From: Fasciola hepatica
Lineage: Eukaryota; Platyhelminthes; Trematoda; Plagiorchiida; Fasciolidae
Length of the DNA: 64,000 nucleotides
Assembly (NCBI GenBank): GCA_948099385.1
Contig: CANUEZ040000156.1
Location: forward strand, 1,488,001 to 1,552,000
Reading direction: 5' to 3'
Positions 46,380 to 59,079 of the stretch are shown piece by piece (the first letter of the stretch is position 1; each line of letters starts with the position of its first letter). Position numbers and translations under genes: made by a program. The notes under the pieces were generated by a model that ran no database searches, was not told the origin of the DNA, and saw only the letters and a list, made by a program, of their open reading frames with translations.

Positions 46380-48640
46380 CCAGTGTTTGATCACCGCTTG
46401 GAAATTATCACACTGGATGGTTTTAATTCCCCTCGCGTCGACCGCCCGGCTCCCTACCGTAAACATGGTGGGGGTGTCACTACACTTATAAATGAACGAT
46501 GGTCTAATCGGGAAAAAAGTATTGTTACTTATTCCATATCGCACATCAGCACTTCTGTACTACAGTGCAGTTTAAACACCTAGGCCATCACACGTCCACA
46601 GTTCTTGTTAGCATGTGCATTGCCCCAGCTTGTCGTCGCTCTGAACTATCTGATATTGTCTCCACAAATCTACTGAATTTTGTTGACTCTTCCTTATGTT
46701 CGTAAAATATTCCCATAGTCTGAATTTAAAAAACGTAACGTGGCGAACACATATATCCGTCTTTTCCGTACTTCTCCTCAGGCCAGTACAGTACAAATGC
46801 AAAGTTTTAGCGTTTTTCGAAAACGTGATCCAGAGTATTAACGTAAAAGCCCAAAACTGAATGTTAAATCCGTTCCCGTTGCATTTGTGTGGCCACATTA
46901 ACCACCAGGTTCACCAGTCCTGTGTGTCTGTCCCACCATCACGTTGACCTTCGGCTACGGGAGGTGTAGTGTCTTGACAAACTGCTTTCGCGAGCACAGG
47001 ATTGGCTTATGTAACCTTCCTTATGTGTTATCTGTGGTCGTAAAATATACAACCCACAATGTCACCCAGAAAACCTCGCGCAATTCAGAGATACGGTTGA
47101 TAATTCTGACTTAAGCATATTTTCTCAGTTTGACGCCCCTTTGTCTTGGGAAAATTTAACTGAGTACCTTAACTTCTACTTCAGTGTTTGCTACCCCATG
47201 GAAACACTGTACATTTGACCCGACCGGTACTCTTCCTCCAATCCGAAAAGATTGCGTCGTATGAAGAAGCGCGCCTCCAAAACCAGATACCGCGGTATAG
47301 GGAGAGCTCTATGAAAATTCATCAAAACTGAGCTTCACAGACTGAATGCTTTGTACATTCAATTGCTAACTACCTGCAACGATTGCAGGGAGAAATGGTA
47401 GATGATCATGCATCTAAGCGGTGCTAATTCTCGTAAACGGTCGCCATTAGCAGACGTTGACGAATTCAGTCGTCGCTTTATTGCTACCTCATATCTACTG
47501 GTTATCCAAAACCACGATGTTGACTTCTACCAGAACCGTGCCACGCAAAGCATCCCCTCGTTGGACGCATACAAGAAGATCAGTCACCTTCACACAAACA
47601 ATGTAAGCGGCCCAGACTTATAACAACCGATTCTGCTGAAGGAATGAGCAAGCACACTATTCCCCATATTTTCTGATCTCTCTGATCTATTCTCAAATCA
47701 TAATATTATTACCGATTTTTGGAAAGTGGATTTTATCGTCTCAGCACCAAAAAAGAGTACATCCAAACTATGTCCAATAGCTTGCAGATCTGTAGCTCTT
47801 AAGATGATTGAAAAGATTATACTGAAAAGACTGTCTGCGCAGACTAATGTGTTGGACACCAAGCAACTTGCATATCGCAATTCACGATCTACCCTCGATG
47901 TTCTGGCCTCTCACCCACTCTATTTCAGCTTCTGTTGATTGCAAAAGTCAAGTATTTGGGGTCTGCTTCGTTGGCTGAAGTGACCTACTTAATTGCTTAG
48001 ACAGATCAAAATTACTCCATGTGTCTACAGTACCTCCAGTATAAATCTTTTGCCCAACTACTGTTTCAGTCAATAACAATTACCAGGATGCTTTGGCCAA
48101 ACTTACTCCATACTTCCTTCTACACAAGGTATTTTCCAGGGTGCCACTCTATCACCGTTTCTATCTCCTGCTTATGCATCATCCATGCCCATTGACGACG
48201 ATTGTTTCCTTATTAAATATGCTGGTGATGTGACTTTCGGAAAGCCAACTCTCACAGCTCTACATTTCCCTTTTAGCAACAAAGAGTGACTGAGCTCATC
48301 AACTGGTCTGCAGGTCGAAATCTAAGGATGAATCCCGCAAAGTGCTCTGGTATTCTGCTCTGTCCCCATAAAACCCATCAACACGTCAGTCTGATGGTAT
48401 CCAACCTAGACATAATCATCAATGGAAAACTAGCACAAAAAGTATCGTCAGTGAAGTACCTCGGGGCTACCACCAGCCGTTACCTTACCTGGGCAGATCA
48501 CGTCGCGGCTGTCTTCTCGAAAGTTCGATGAACCAGATTTTACGTGATACAACTCAGGCCATTTCCTACCCCGTTCCATTTATTGAATAGCTTTATGCTT
48601 TCATGCATCCTTCCGCACTGGCTCAATTCGGAACTGAGAT
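46380..48640 (+). mobile_element. CR1-like LINE relic (endonuclease to RT thumb)
   Basis: Pieces in order: LEIITLDGFNSPRVDRPAPY and KHGGGVTTLI (endonuclease, 46400-46500, like the corresponding part of the copy at 10960); PISCRS-like remains and KKSTSKLCPIACRSVALKM (about 47750), EKIILKRL (RT motif 1-2), STLDVLASHP (about 47890); TELINWSAGRNLRMNPAKC (48286) and VSSVKYLGATTSRYLTWADH (about 48450-48510, thumb). Interrupted by many stops; non-functional. Confidence 0.6.
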
Positions 48641-49979
48641 TCGAACACGGATCCATGATCAGTAGTCAAACACTTTTGGCGGCTCAATAAAGATAGAAGA
48701 CAAAAATGAAGTATGTTACCAAATGCTGGTGTGCAGAAATATGGCACAACAAAAATAGAAAAAAGTGACTCACAGTTCTTTCACAATGTTCAGCAGATTG
48801 AAATCAAACCGGCCACACACAATTGCTACTCAAGTCTAGTTCGATGCAGCTTTTGGTCAGATGGTTGCACGTCGTTCAAATGAATCCTAATAATTCCAGA
48901 CCCGGCTGTCAAGTCACGGTAGGTGCGCTAAGAACGGCTTTTGAGATTGTGTTGGTTTGGTTTTTATCGCCACAGATCTCCGAATGCTCACAAGAAACGC
49001 AGAGAGAACACGTCGCGGCAACCACTTGCAGGTGCGTTGAAAATGGATCTTTATTAATTTGATAGAACAATAAAACTCTGTGTACAGTACAGTGAGTAGG
49101 AAATGGTAGAACATGATAAATGTACACGGAACCGAACACTACCATTAGTTCATTCCGGCTATCACTCATTCGCTTGCTGTGTATTAGTACTTCACGTCCC
49201 GTTGTTGTTCACTAGTGACACCCCACCCTTCATTAGCCTCAGTAGCCTCTGGCGACTGTTTACTAACTTCTGACGCTCGTCTAGTGGACACTATGGATGG
49301 CTCAGCATTCACTTAAGGTTAGTCAGCGATGACATCTGTGGGACAGAAGCAGAACCGTTCCGGCATATAAAAACTACGCGTCACATCACGGATGAGTTTA
49401 CGACCTCAGTTACGTGGATTAGTAGCCTTGTTCGAGCCATGTGAAATGCTGCGTGCTCGACGCAGAATCACTTGCTATCACGGGAAAAATGGATATTTCG
49501 GCGTACGTAGATTACAAAAAGGGATAAATAAAGATAATCGACCTAAACGAGCAATCGAAAGCAGATTTGTATCGCACGCGGAAGACAATCAGACCAAATA
49601 AGTGTTGTCCAGTGTGCAAGGAAATATGGCTATTCAGAATTTCTTTCCGACATTTTGGAAAAATATTGAAATCTCGGGAGCCATCGCTGAGCGGAGCAGA
49701 AAGCCAAGCCTGAGAAAGATTCGTAAAACAATGTAAATTCCCCGATGAATGTATAATGTAATTATGCCTACTGGTAGAAGACAGCCCTACAGTCACTTTG
49801 AATTAAATGAAGAGAAAGGTGGAATATATATGCCCAAATATGTCAGTCAATGTAGCCTCCGTTGAACGCCTTCTTGATGGTTATGGTTACACCACGAATA
49901 ACCTTTGTATTTGCACAATATTCTTGATATTGGAAAGATAGATAAATATCCACCCACTTTTATATCTTCCAGGTGCTAA
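48641..49979. other. No recognisable feature
   Basis: No gene or repeat identified. Confidence 0.4.
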
Positions 49980-51140
49980 ATGGAGGGAAACATCTTTGCT
50001 AGTATTGATGTTCTAGTCGATGATGATGATAATGGGCAAACAAGTGATGAGCTTGGAATATCGAGCAAGCAACACAAGGATTGACAGCCATCACTACCAG
50101 AAAGTAGTCGTTTTAATTCAAGTAATTCTGATGATGAGGTCAACCCAATACACTGCAGCCATTAACTCATTGCAAACCTTGGATAATAGTAATCAAGGAG
50201 AGAGCAATAAATCAGATGGTTATGTGGAAAATGGATGAGGAAAAAAGTTGTCCTTGACAAAGACAACAACGAAATGGTATTGCAGACCATTGCCAGAGGA
50301 TCAGGTTCCTAGGAAGAACAATCAAGCTGCCTAAGAACCAAACTCCCTTCAAAGACCACATAGTTTCTACTACTGAAGCATTTTCCTCTTTCCATCAATA
50401 AAAAATGATACTTACTATAGTTGATCGCACAAACACAGAAGATGAGAAACTAGAATGAGACAAATGGAAAAGGACTGATGCGACAGAAATGGAAGCCTTT
50501 ATTGGCTATCTAATCCACACTGGCGCTCCTCACCAGAACACTATTTCAGTGGAATTTTTATCAAGTCATGTAGATGGAAATTCTCTTTTGAAGCCAGCAT
50601 TTCCAGTGAAGAGATTTAGCAACCTTCTTAGCCATATTCGCTTTGACGACAGATACTAGGTTAGACCGTCGGGCTCGTGATATATTTCGTCCCGTAAGAG
50701 ATATTTGCCAAGTATTCTTGAATAACTTGGCAAGGTATTACGTTCCTAGAAAAGACATCACGGTTGATGAGCAACGGGCTGGTTTCAGAGGTTCGCGCAG
50801 ATTTATTCAATTCGTTCTAAGCAAGCCTAACAAATACTGGGTAAAAATCGTCTGGGCCTGCGATTCGGCTTCAAACTATTCCCTGGGAAGCTGCCCATAT
50901 TTTTGCAAAGAAAATATAAATGCCCTGTCAACTAAGAGAAACGTTGGGATAGCATCAGAGACTGTGATTTCTCTAACAAATGACTTCCATGGAAGTGGCC
51001 GCAATGTCACAACAGACAATTATTTCACTCACCTACAGCTTGCAAAATCAATGGCCAAGAACCGACCCACCCTAGTTGAAACAGTGAAACAGAATAAGAC
51101 ATTCCTACCCAAATGCATCCAGGGTCTTTATGCAATATTC
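49980..51140 (+). pseudogene. piggyBac-type transposase relic, truncated
   Basis: It begins with an acidic N-terminus typical of piggyBac transposases (DVLVDDDDNGQTSDELG), interrupted by stops. Then come WKRTDATEMEAFIGYLIHTGA and LSHIRFDDRY in a second frame, and from 50643 an open stretch with the family core: TVDEQ-like ITVDEQRAGFRGSRR, SKPNKYWVKIVWACDS (first catalytic Asp), and GSGRNVTTDNYFTHL (second Asp) followed by KQNKTFLPKCI. The third catalytic Asp region and the Cys-rich C-terminus are missing, so this copy cannot cut DNA. Terminal repeats and TTAA duplications were not found. It looks like an old cut-and-paste element. Confidence 0.75.
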
Positions 51141-53217
51141 TTGATAAATTTCTACTTTGAAATCTACTTTATAGATCACACGAACTCAACTAATCAACTA
51201 AAAACCTAACAAAAAATGTTCCGAAGCCAGTTTATTACTTTTTCCATTAGATTATGTACGGGTATGTTACATCCACTCGTCATGATCCGTGGAAAAAACG
51301 TTTAACCTCCCTCTTCCAAAACAAAGGTTGATTTCGCATACATTTTGAAATTTCACCCTCCAGGGTGTTCATCCCAACTGTTATTGAGATCAAGCACAAT
51401 AACAATTATTTAGGGGACAATCGAGATATTGGTAGTAATGGTGGGTCTCCGGTTGCATTACACCCAGCTTCCGGAGAAAGGGTTAACGGAACCATTGGGT
51501 CACTTCTTAAAAAGAACAGGGATCTGATTCATAGCGTTCCGGAAGTTCAAGACATCAAGGAGCGTAGGTTCGGGATGCTGCTGCAGTTATGCAAATAAGC
51601 AGTAGATTGGATTTTGCCCGCTTCATGAGCTGGATTTAGCAGACATAATTTAGCTATTGTTGCACCTTGAAAGAATACTCAGATGTCTGAACCTGTTCTC
51701 TTCGGTTATTGATGTGGTAATTTTTTAATAAATCACATGCAGAATTGCTTTTGTATGCCCTGTACACAGGGCTACCCAGAGGTGTTATCTAATGCGATAA
51801 CTAACTCATGATGTATTGTGCGGTATGGGTGCGTCGGAGAGTTTGGCTACAGTGACCTAGGCCGTGGTCGCCAAATAACTGACAGCTGTTACTAATCGAT
51901 CGCCAGTGTCTACTAAACGATTGCTAGTGGCTCCCAAAGGACACAGAAACCCGCACATGATGAGAAAACCTTTCGTCAATAGCTGTGAATAGCAAGAGAT
52001 TCATCAAAGAAATAACTTAGATACCTTGCTGCACATGCAGATAGAGTAGCGTAGGTTTCTGTGATGCCTTTGTTTCACTGAGGCTCCTAGTATGAAATCG
52101 GCGATCATGTAGTTTATTCAGTATTGTTTGTTTGCCATTGTTTCATTTCCTTTTTTTATTATATAATGGTAGGATGGCTTTTTAGAAAATGGTTCGCGAA
52201 TATTGAAAGCTGTCATTTGCAGAAGTGACCGGCGGCTGTTTGATGATTCAAACCCGAGACAGAATCCCCTGAAACCCATCAGGGAAACCATTTGACCGCC
52301 GTTGTTGGCGCTCGGAAACAGTGACGGAAGGGCGGTAATCCACGTTTAGTTGGTGTCGCACAAAACAACAGTCTGCACAGTAAGTTTGGCAGAAAGTTGT
52401 GTACTTCGCAATAATTCAACCCGAGTTCTGGCCCAGTGGTGGCTCGATGGATATGCATCGCGCCATTAACACAAAGAAATAATTACACAGCGCTTCCGTG
52501 GCTTTTATGTTCCAGAGGAGCTGTAGAATGAATAATTTCAAATGAATACAAGTTGTTTGGCAAACTGGGCAGTATGGTCTGTTATGTATTCAGACACTGA
52601 CTTGACTTGATGCTTATCGACCGAATTTCAAATCTCAAGATGGCTGCGATATTGTATGTGGCTTCAGTTATCTTCAGCAAAAACATGAGATGAGCTATGC
52701 CGGATGAGTGGAAACAGCCTGATTTTGGATATTGATGTTGATGGGCAACAGTGCGGCCACGTATTCTACCATAACACCGTCCCAGTTATACACGGAAGAT
52801 TCAAGGGCTGAAAACTAACCAGCACAAACTCACCTGGGTCTTGCGAAATTGAATGTATCAAACGATGATGGGGTTAAGCGATATACGGTATTATTCACAT
52901 GAGCGGAGTGTTGTTAATCAAAGCACCAAATGAAGCATAGGTCAGAAATCCGCAATTAGGTGTCCTGTAAAGTGGAATCGATAATTGTGATCAGGTGGTT
53001 CTTGCATCCTTCAGTTCATGTACTGATCAGAATTTTATGGTGCAAAAGTGATTTTAGGAGTTCTGTAAGCGCAAAGCAACGTGGGGAACCAGTAGAATGT
53101 CAGATCACGCAGAGTATAACGAATTAGTGAGAGGAAAAAAGGGCAGAACCCGAATAACCACAAAGAGATCAATACAGTGAACTTCGGCTTTTGTATGCGT
53201 TAATCAATCGTGCAATA
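51141..53217. other. No recognised gene
   Basis: A 77-codon plus frame at 51365-51598 has no recognised family. At about 52226-52320 the minus strand shows weak A-box- and B-box-like segments (GGGTTTGAATCA), perhaps another SINE, but the evidence is thin. Confidence 0.35.
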
Positions 53218-54614
53218 ATCCGCTCGAATGTCCAAAAACACGATAACTGCTGGTCTTCAGAAAGTGTAACGGTGCTCTAGCAGTTATCGGAGGGTGAAAA
53301 CTTGATTGGCACATCCCCGACGGGCACGAAGCCGAGCTTGCTTCTAGCACGTTTGATACAACCTCCAAAGTTTGACAAACACTAGCAAATTCGATACTAC
53401 TGGGATAAAGCTTACACTCCCATGATTAGCGCAATCACTGCGCGAGCCCTTCATAAAAATGGGGACAATAACTAAGTCCCTCCAAAAGGAGGGAATCTCC
53501 TGTGAACTCCAGAGCTTTGGGAACAACACATTGTATCCCAACATCTTTAAATGAACTGAAAGGAGGTCATCGGCGTTTTGTGACATTCTGAGGCCTGGAT
53601 TTCTACTAGGATCTCCGCCTCGGTAGATGCGTCTGTCGATACGCGCCATTCAACGTGCGCCGGAAGGGCTATGGGAGAAGCTGGCACTGACGGCCAGCTA
53701 AACTGTGTCTGAAAGTGCTCCGTCCAGCGTTCGAGACGTTGCTGTTGATTTTGAATTGGCTAACCGTCAGCTTCAAAAATTGTTTCACTCATACCTAGTG
53801 GTTTCCTACCGGTAGCTCTAATGAGACAGAACAGCTTGCGGGAATTTCCCATGGCGGCAGCACGTTCTATCTCTAATACGCGTTGTGACCACCAAATTTT
53901 GCGGTCCCTGTGCAGACTTGCGTTCATTGCGCGTATTTTACCGAATCGTTTCCTTATACTCGCTTCCATCAGGGACCGACTGACGTGCGTCGAGAAGGCG
54001 CAGAGATTCGCCAGAAATCCAAAGGCTCTCAAAACAACGAGACAGGCCACAACTCACTAGACGAGCGAAATGCAAAGCATTCTTGATAAGCGACCAATGT
54101 TGATTAATGTTCTCAGTTGGGACAAATTCTCAATTCCTGGCCAAGTCTTTTTGGAAGACGGATAGTCGAGCTAGTTGGGACAGCTGATCGCAATCTAACC
54201 GTCGTTGTAGCGTGTGCTTGAAATGTCCGATGAAGCACATGTACCGCTTAATGTGAACTAGTGTGCGATCGGAGTCAACACGAGTGCTCGAGTAAGATTG
54301 GCGGTCTTGTATACAGCCCCACCCTTTGTGGCTTATTGCAATGTTTTCTATCTGGGTCCACTGTTGACTCGAAGAGGGCAGACGCCAAGTGGCGCACTGG
54401 TGGTCAGAGCAGTCTGAAGTTTGTAGTGGCGTGAAACAGAGGATGGTCAAAGCATAAAGTCAAAAGCTATTCGCCGTTTACCGGAAGACAGGAATCTAGT
54501 CTGAAGAGGGTCTCCTAAATGCGCCTCTTTTGATGACAGCCGACCTGTTCTAGTATTCATGTCTCCTGCCACAATTACGAAAGCGACCCGGCTTGCTTTG
54601 TGTAAGACGTTGTG
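53218..54614 (-). repeat. Right arm of the 1.4-kb inverted near-identical block
   Basis: Partner of 42040-43436; see there. The arms are separated by about 9.8 kb. Confidence 0.85.
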
Positions 54615-55460
54615 TAGCTTTTGTTAGAAATCACTTTTGATTGCATCCGGGTAGAAATGGCTCAGTGCATTCGATAGGACGACAAATAAGTTAAGTCTAT
54701 TTGGACAGTGGCTGCTCACTTTGCACGAACGTCGAAGTCTCGCTGCACATAAGCGACTGTCTGCAAGGATTCAGTCTAACAGTGCAGCTTCGCCCCGTTC
54801 ACTAAGGACCACGTCAACACCAGTAAGACCAGAAGCCACAGTCTCAACGTCCACAGAATGTCATAAGTGAACCATCACAGGAGAATTAGATAGTGTCAAT
54901 CGGATTATGAAACTGGAGTCCTGCATGTGAGTTTCTTGAATGAGACACATCGATGGCAAATGTTTTGAGCGCACAGGCTAAATCTGTTGTCCTATACGCA
55001 TAAACTAAGCCGAGTTATTCCATCTCATGTGTATTTCGGAATGAGTTCGGTCACTCGAATTCAATGATCGGATGGTCCTAACGAGATATGCTTACTTATG
55101 GCCGCAAGAGAAGGCGTAAATGCAGAGGGAGGCAGACTCGACGGGATGGGGATCTTAAAATGAGGGCATGAGGAAGCGCCGAGCAAATGGTTGAAGGCGC
55201 AGTGCAGCGGCGTAGTGTATTGTTTCATTTTTTATGCGTTATGTAATAAGCCGCTTTACTGACTCTCCTCAATGAGTAGCACGGCATAGCATCTGGATCA
55301 CAGTACATAATTTCCCCGAGAGCACACGACCAGTTTTGCGGTTGTTGTCGCTCACCAGCTATACGCAAGCGATACTCTTCTGCCCAATCGTCTCTATACT
55401 TGAGCGTGCCTCCATGACCCGAACAGCCATGCAGGATGGCTTCTCCTAGCTGGAGATCCA
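53218..55460 (-). mobile_element. RTE-type LINE, decayed copy B
   Basis: The minus strand carries the 5' UTR-like segment at about 55430-55340 shared with copy A, endonuclease remains (TTDLACALKTFAIDVSHSRNS), then from 54614 to 53218 the block almost identical to 42040-43436 of copy A. It breaks off at the start of RT motif A (LDIRAD-like), so the 3' half is absent. It carries the same stops as copy A in the shared block. Confidence 0.75.
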
Positions 55461-55589
55461 ATCATCGCTGACAGGTCAATGGGTAGAGGTCAGACGAATT
55501 CCACTCTCTAAACCAGTTGCTGGGTAACATCTGATTCCAACCAGTATGCCCCTGAAAAAGACATTCCAGAGAAAGAACACGGAGAGAAG

Positions 55590-58500
55590 CAGTTTACCGG
55601 TCCACCAGATAGACGCGGTCAAGCCGGCTTTGGGATTACTTTGAGCATGAGAGTTGAACATGCACTGTTATACTGGAAGCCAGTCAACAGTCGATTATTT
55701 GCAGTTTGGTTGAACGGTTCTGCACGTTTCAAAAGCAACACACTGAAGCGCCGATGCGTCTTCGTCGTGTTTGTGCATGCGCCCACTGACTGCAGTTCCT
55801 CGGAGACCAAGGACGAATTCTACCACGATTTGTCTCAACTTGTTCGAAGCGCGCATTCAACAGACGTGGTATTCATTGCTGGGGATTCCAGAGAACACGT
55901 TGAATGTTCGGGGGATACCAAAAGGTTCATGGGCAGCTCGTTTGCTATCCCGGCCGATCGTACCGACAAGGGCAATCATCTCTTCCAGCAGTGCTCTGAC
56001 TAGATTGCTTCCGGTGAGCACGCACCTCAGCCATAAGAAGCGACATAGACTCGAATAGCGTCCTCTCATGCTTTCACAACACTGGACTCAGATTGACCAT
56101 GTTGTCATTGATCACCGCTGGCGTAGATCAATTGAAGATCGTTGTTTTTTGGTCTACACATGTGGACTCAGACCACGCCTTGGTACGTGCTCTTTTCTGT
56201 TTACGTCCAGTCCGTGGTCTCGCCCACGCCAAAGCCACCCGTCCTGCATAGTTGCTTCTAGACGACAACCGGCTATCTGTTCTTCAGACAAAGCTGTCTA
56301 TGTGGTTATCTATGCAGCTGGATGTCCAGGACCCGGGTGAACGCTGGGAATATGTCAAGGAAGCCTTATATATCACTTCTTATGCCACACAAGAAACCGG
56401 TTCAAGTGCGCCTCACGAATGATGGATATCTTCGACAACAGTTGCTCTGATGGATGCATGCAGATCCGTTCCTCCGGATGCTGCGTTCATTGAATTGCAT
56501 AAATCCCTGAGTCATGAACTAATTGGAAGCCTGAGAAATGACCGTGAGCATTGGTGGACTGTGAAATGTACGGAAATGGTGAAGGTTGCGCCTATCGGCA
56601 ATACCCGCATCATTGTCGTTCGACTAGAGGTACCAGTCCGCGGAAGCTTGGTGTGATTTAGTTAATCAGGGAATCCAACGGCTCACTGATTCACTGTCAG
56701 GGACGTCTTCTGGATCGTTGGACTTAGGAAAAGTAGGTGCTTCACGTCTTCGTGGTTGGGGTCCAAAAGATCCGTCTACCAGTTGGCTGGAGACACTGAA
56801 GGATATGGCTGCGAACCGCGAACAGTGGAGATCGTGTTGTCACTTTCTATCGAATCAGAATGTTTGATCGGTGTACGTTTGTACAGTTAGACTGTGTTTT
56901 CCGTGTGTTGGCTACTAGGGCATTCTTTTCTTTTCCCACCCATATAGGTCCACTCCCTGTCCATCTTGTATATTCATACTTTCTAATTCAACGTGCAACA
57001 TGGTGAGAAAGGCAGTGGTCAGTGGGGCTTGCCCTACTGTTTAACGCTGTACGATGATGATGATGATGATGATTGGACGGAGCACTTTAAGCGACAGTTC
57101 AGTTGGCCCACTTGACCCAGAGGACCCTCCGAATATACCCGCAAGAACCTCCATCAGAAATGAAGGTTATGCGAGAGACAGACCACTTGAAAAGATACAA
57201 AGCCACTGGATCGAATGGGTTGTCTCCACAGAGGTGAAGCTTTGGTTTCGGAGTTATTAAAGCTCCTCCGGATAATCTGGGATAGTAAGCAGACTCCCAG
57301 GAATTAGTGTGAGCGGACGATTGCGCCTGTTTAGAAGAATGGTGACAAGTCCTCTGGTGAAACCAAAGAATAATTAGCTTGGTAAGTATCGCATCCAAAC
57401 TGCTCACCGAGATTATTCTTCGCTAGTTATCCAGCGCCTGTGAAATGTGAACGCGTGAGAATCAAGCCGGTTTCAGACCCGGTAGGCTCAGTCGACCGCA
57501 GTTCTCTAGCACTGCCTCTCATTGAAGGGTGTGCCAGAGAAATTCATTTCTCTTTCCCAGTGCTCGTATGCAAATAGTCGGAACCCATTTCGTGCTTACC
57601 CGATTACTCATCCGGGCTCACCATGGGAGGTGGTGTTCGTCAGGGTTGCTCTCTGTCGCCCTTCCTCTTCACTTCTAATTGAATTGATTCTTGAGATAGC
57701 CCTTTGCTTGTGTGAGAATAGCAATATCCATCTTTGCTCAGGCAGTAAACTGCCTGACCTGGAATACACGATACTTTTCCCCTGAATAAAAATCCAGGTA
57801 AGTTGCATGCTTTCCCAGATAACCTAAGCAACAGCGTAGCGACTTTTTGATGCGTTTTGCACCTTCAAAGTGTACAATGCTATTGCAGGACTGGGTTGTC
57901 TCAACACCAAACCCTGTGTCGGCAGAGGAACCTCCAGCTGAATCAGATAAGTTGTATTACCTTGGCAGTTACATCTCATCCGGTGGGCATATCGGATGAA
58001 GTGTCATCGCGTATACAGAAGGCGCTTTTGGCTGTTGTTTACCTCTCATCTGTGGCGCCGGCGTGACATCCAGTTGTCTGATAAGGGTCAAGTGTACGCT
58101 GCGACGATTAGATCGGTTCTTTTATGCGGCTCGAAAATAGAGTCATTGAGGGTAAAACATAGACGAAGATTATCGGTGTTTGATTATCGACGTCTCCGTA
58201 GCATTGTCTGAGTATGGTGGGAACACCGTATCGGCAATGCTCAGGTTAGGCGTAGGGTATGGGAAATCAGAGGTCAGTCATTCGAAAAAGTACTGAATCT
58301 AAACAGGTCAAGGTGACTGGGACATGTGTCACGCATGCCCATCGATAGGCTTCCTTGGCGTACGCTGTTTTCCGCGGCAGGTAGTGGTTGTAAGGTAGGT
58401 CGAGGTGGTCAGGTTATGATATGGCGAAAAGGTATGAAAACCTTGACCAGTTGACTCGAACAGGTAGGACGTGTTAGACTTCCGGGTTGGGGTTCACGAG

Positions 58501-58745
58501 ACCCACCTACCAGATGGCCAGAGACATTGAGCGCTATGGGCACGTGACGTGGCCAGTGGCCTAGTTACATTCGAGCTCGGTTTTTGTCTTCGTGATTTCC
58601 GCTCCTTACCTTGATTTCGACTCTTTACCACTTCATCTTTCCATTCTTTTTGTCCTTGACTCGACGATGCTGTAAGGTAGCAACTGAAACCAGAGCACAG
58701 AAGTGCGGGGTTAACGATTGAATAAAACGAACTGAACCGATGGTT
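55590..58745 (+). mobile_element. RTE-type LINE, decayed copy C with a nested insertion
   Basis: Pieces in order: GPPDRRGQAGFGI and LLYWKPVNSRLFAVWLNGS; HAPTDCSSSETKDEF; FIAGD (endonuclease); HWTQIDHVVI; LRNDREHWWTVKCTEM; RW|TEHFKRQFSWP (split by an insertion at 56724-57072); GGGVRQGCSLSPFLF (RT motif, about 57625); YLGSYISSGGHI (about 57955); VFDYRRLRSIV (about 58170); and the 3' UTR ending GGTAGCAACTGAAACC...AATAAAACGAACTGAACC at about 58738. Frames shift repeatedly and stops are common. The 5' end is truncated against copy B. Confidence 0.75.
56724..57072 (+). mobile_element. Nested 5'-truncated RTE LINE 3' end with (GAT)n tail
   Basis: 349 bases interrupt copy C exactly inside the conserved DRW|TEHF segment and are flanked by TTGGAC at 56718-56723 and 57073-57078. 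The insert encodes the last residues of an RTE protein (SRLRGWGPKDPSTSWLETL, MAANREQWRSC) with a proper stop at about 56866, then a 3' UTR and a terminal GATGATGAT run. Target duplication, 5' truncation and simple-repeat tail are hallmarks of RTE retrotransposition. Confidence 0.8.
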
Positions 58746-58884
58746 GAGTGCTCCACAGATGAGTAACAATTGTCATCCCGTTTGAACCGTCAAAAATGTT
58801 CAAGGAAGAGGAGTCCACTTTTAAAATCACAAGGTAATTCTTCCAAAACTTAGAACCATAGGACATCGTTCTGAAGGTTAGCCT

Positions 58885-58985
58885 TGGTAGACGACGAACT
58901 CAGTTTCAGTTCAGTTTATTCAACCATTAACGTCGCACTTCTGTGCTCCGATCTCGGTTGCTACTTTCCGGCACCGTCCAGTAGA
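58885..58985 (-). mobile_element. RTE LINE 3'-end fragment, minus strand
   Basis: The reverse complement of 58900-58965 (GTAGCAACCGAGATCGGAG...AAGTGCGACGTTAATGGTTG...AATAAACTGAACTGAAAC) matches the 3' end of copy C at 58674-58738. The two ends face each other tail to tail, about 160 bp apart. Confidence 0.6.
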
Positions 58986-59079
58986 GGGCGAAAGGAATAG
59001 AAGTATAGTGATCAAGATCCAAGAAGAACTTCCTTGTAATTTTAAAAATGGACTCATCGTCCATGCACCCCCTTTATTT

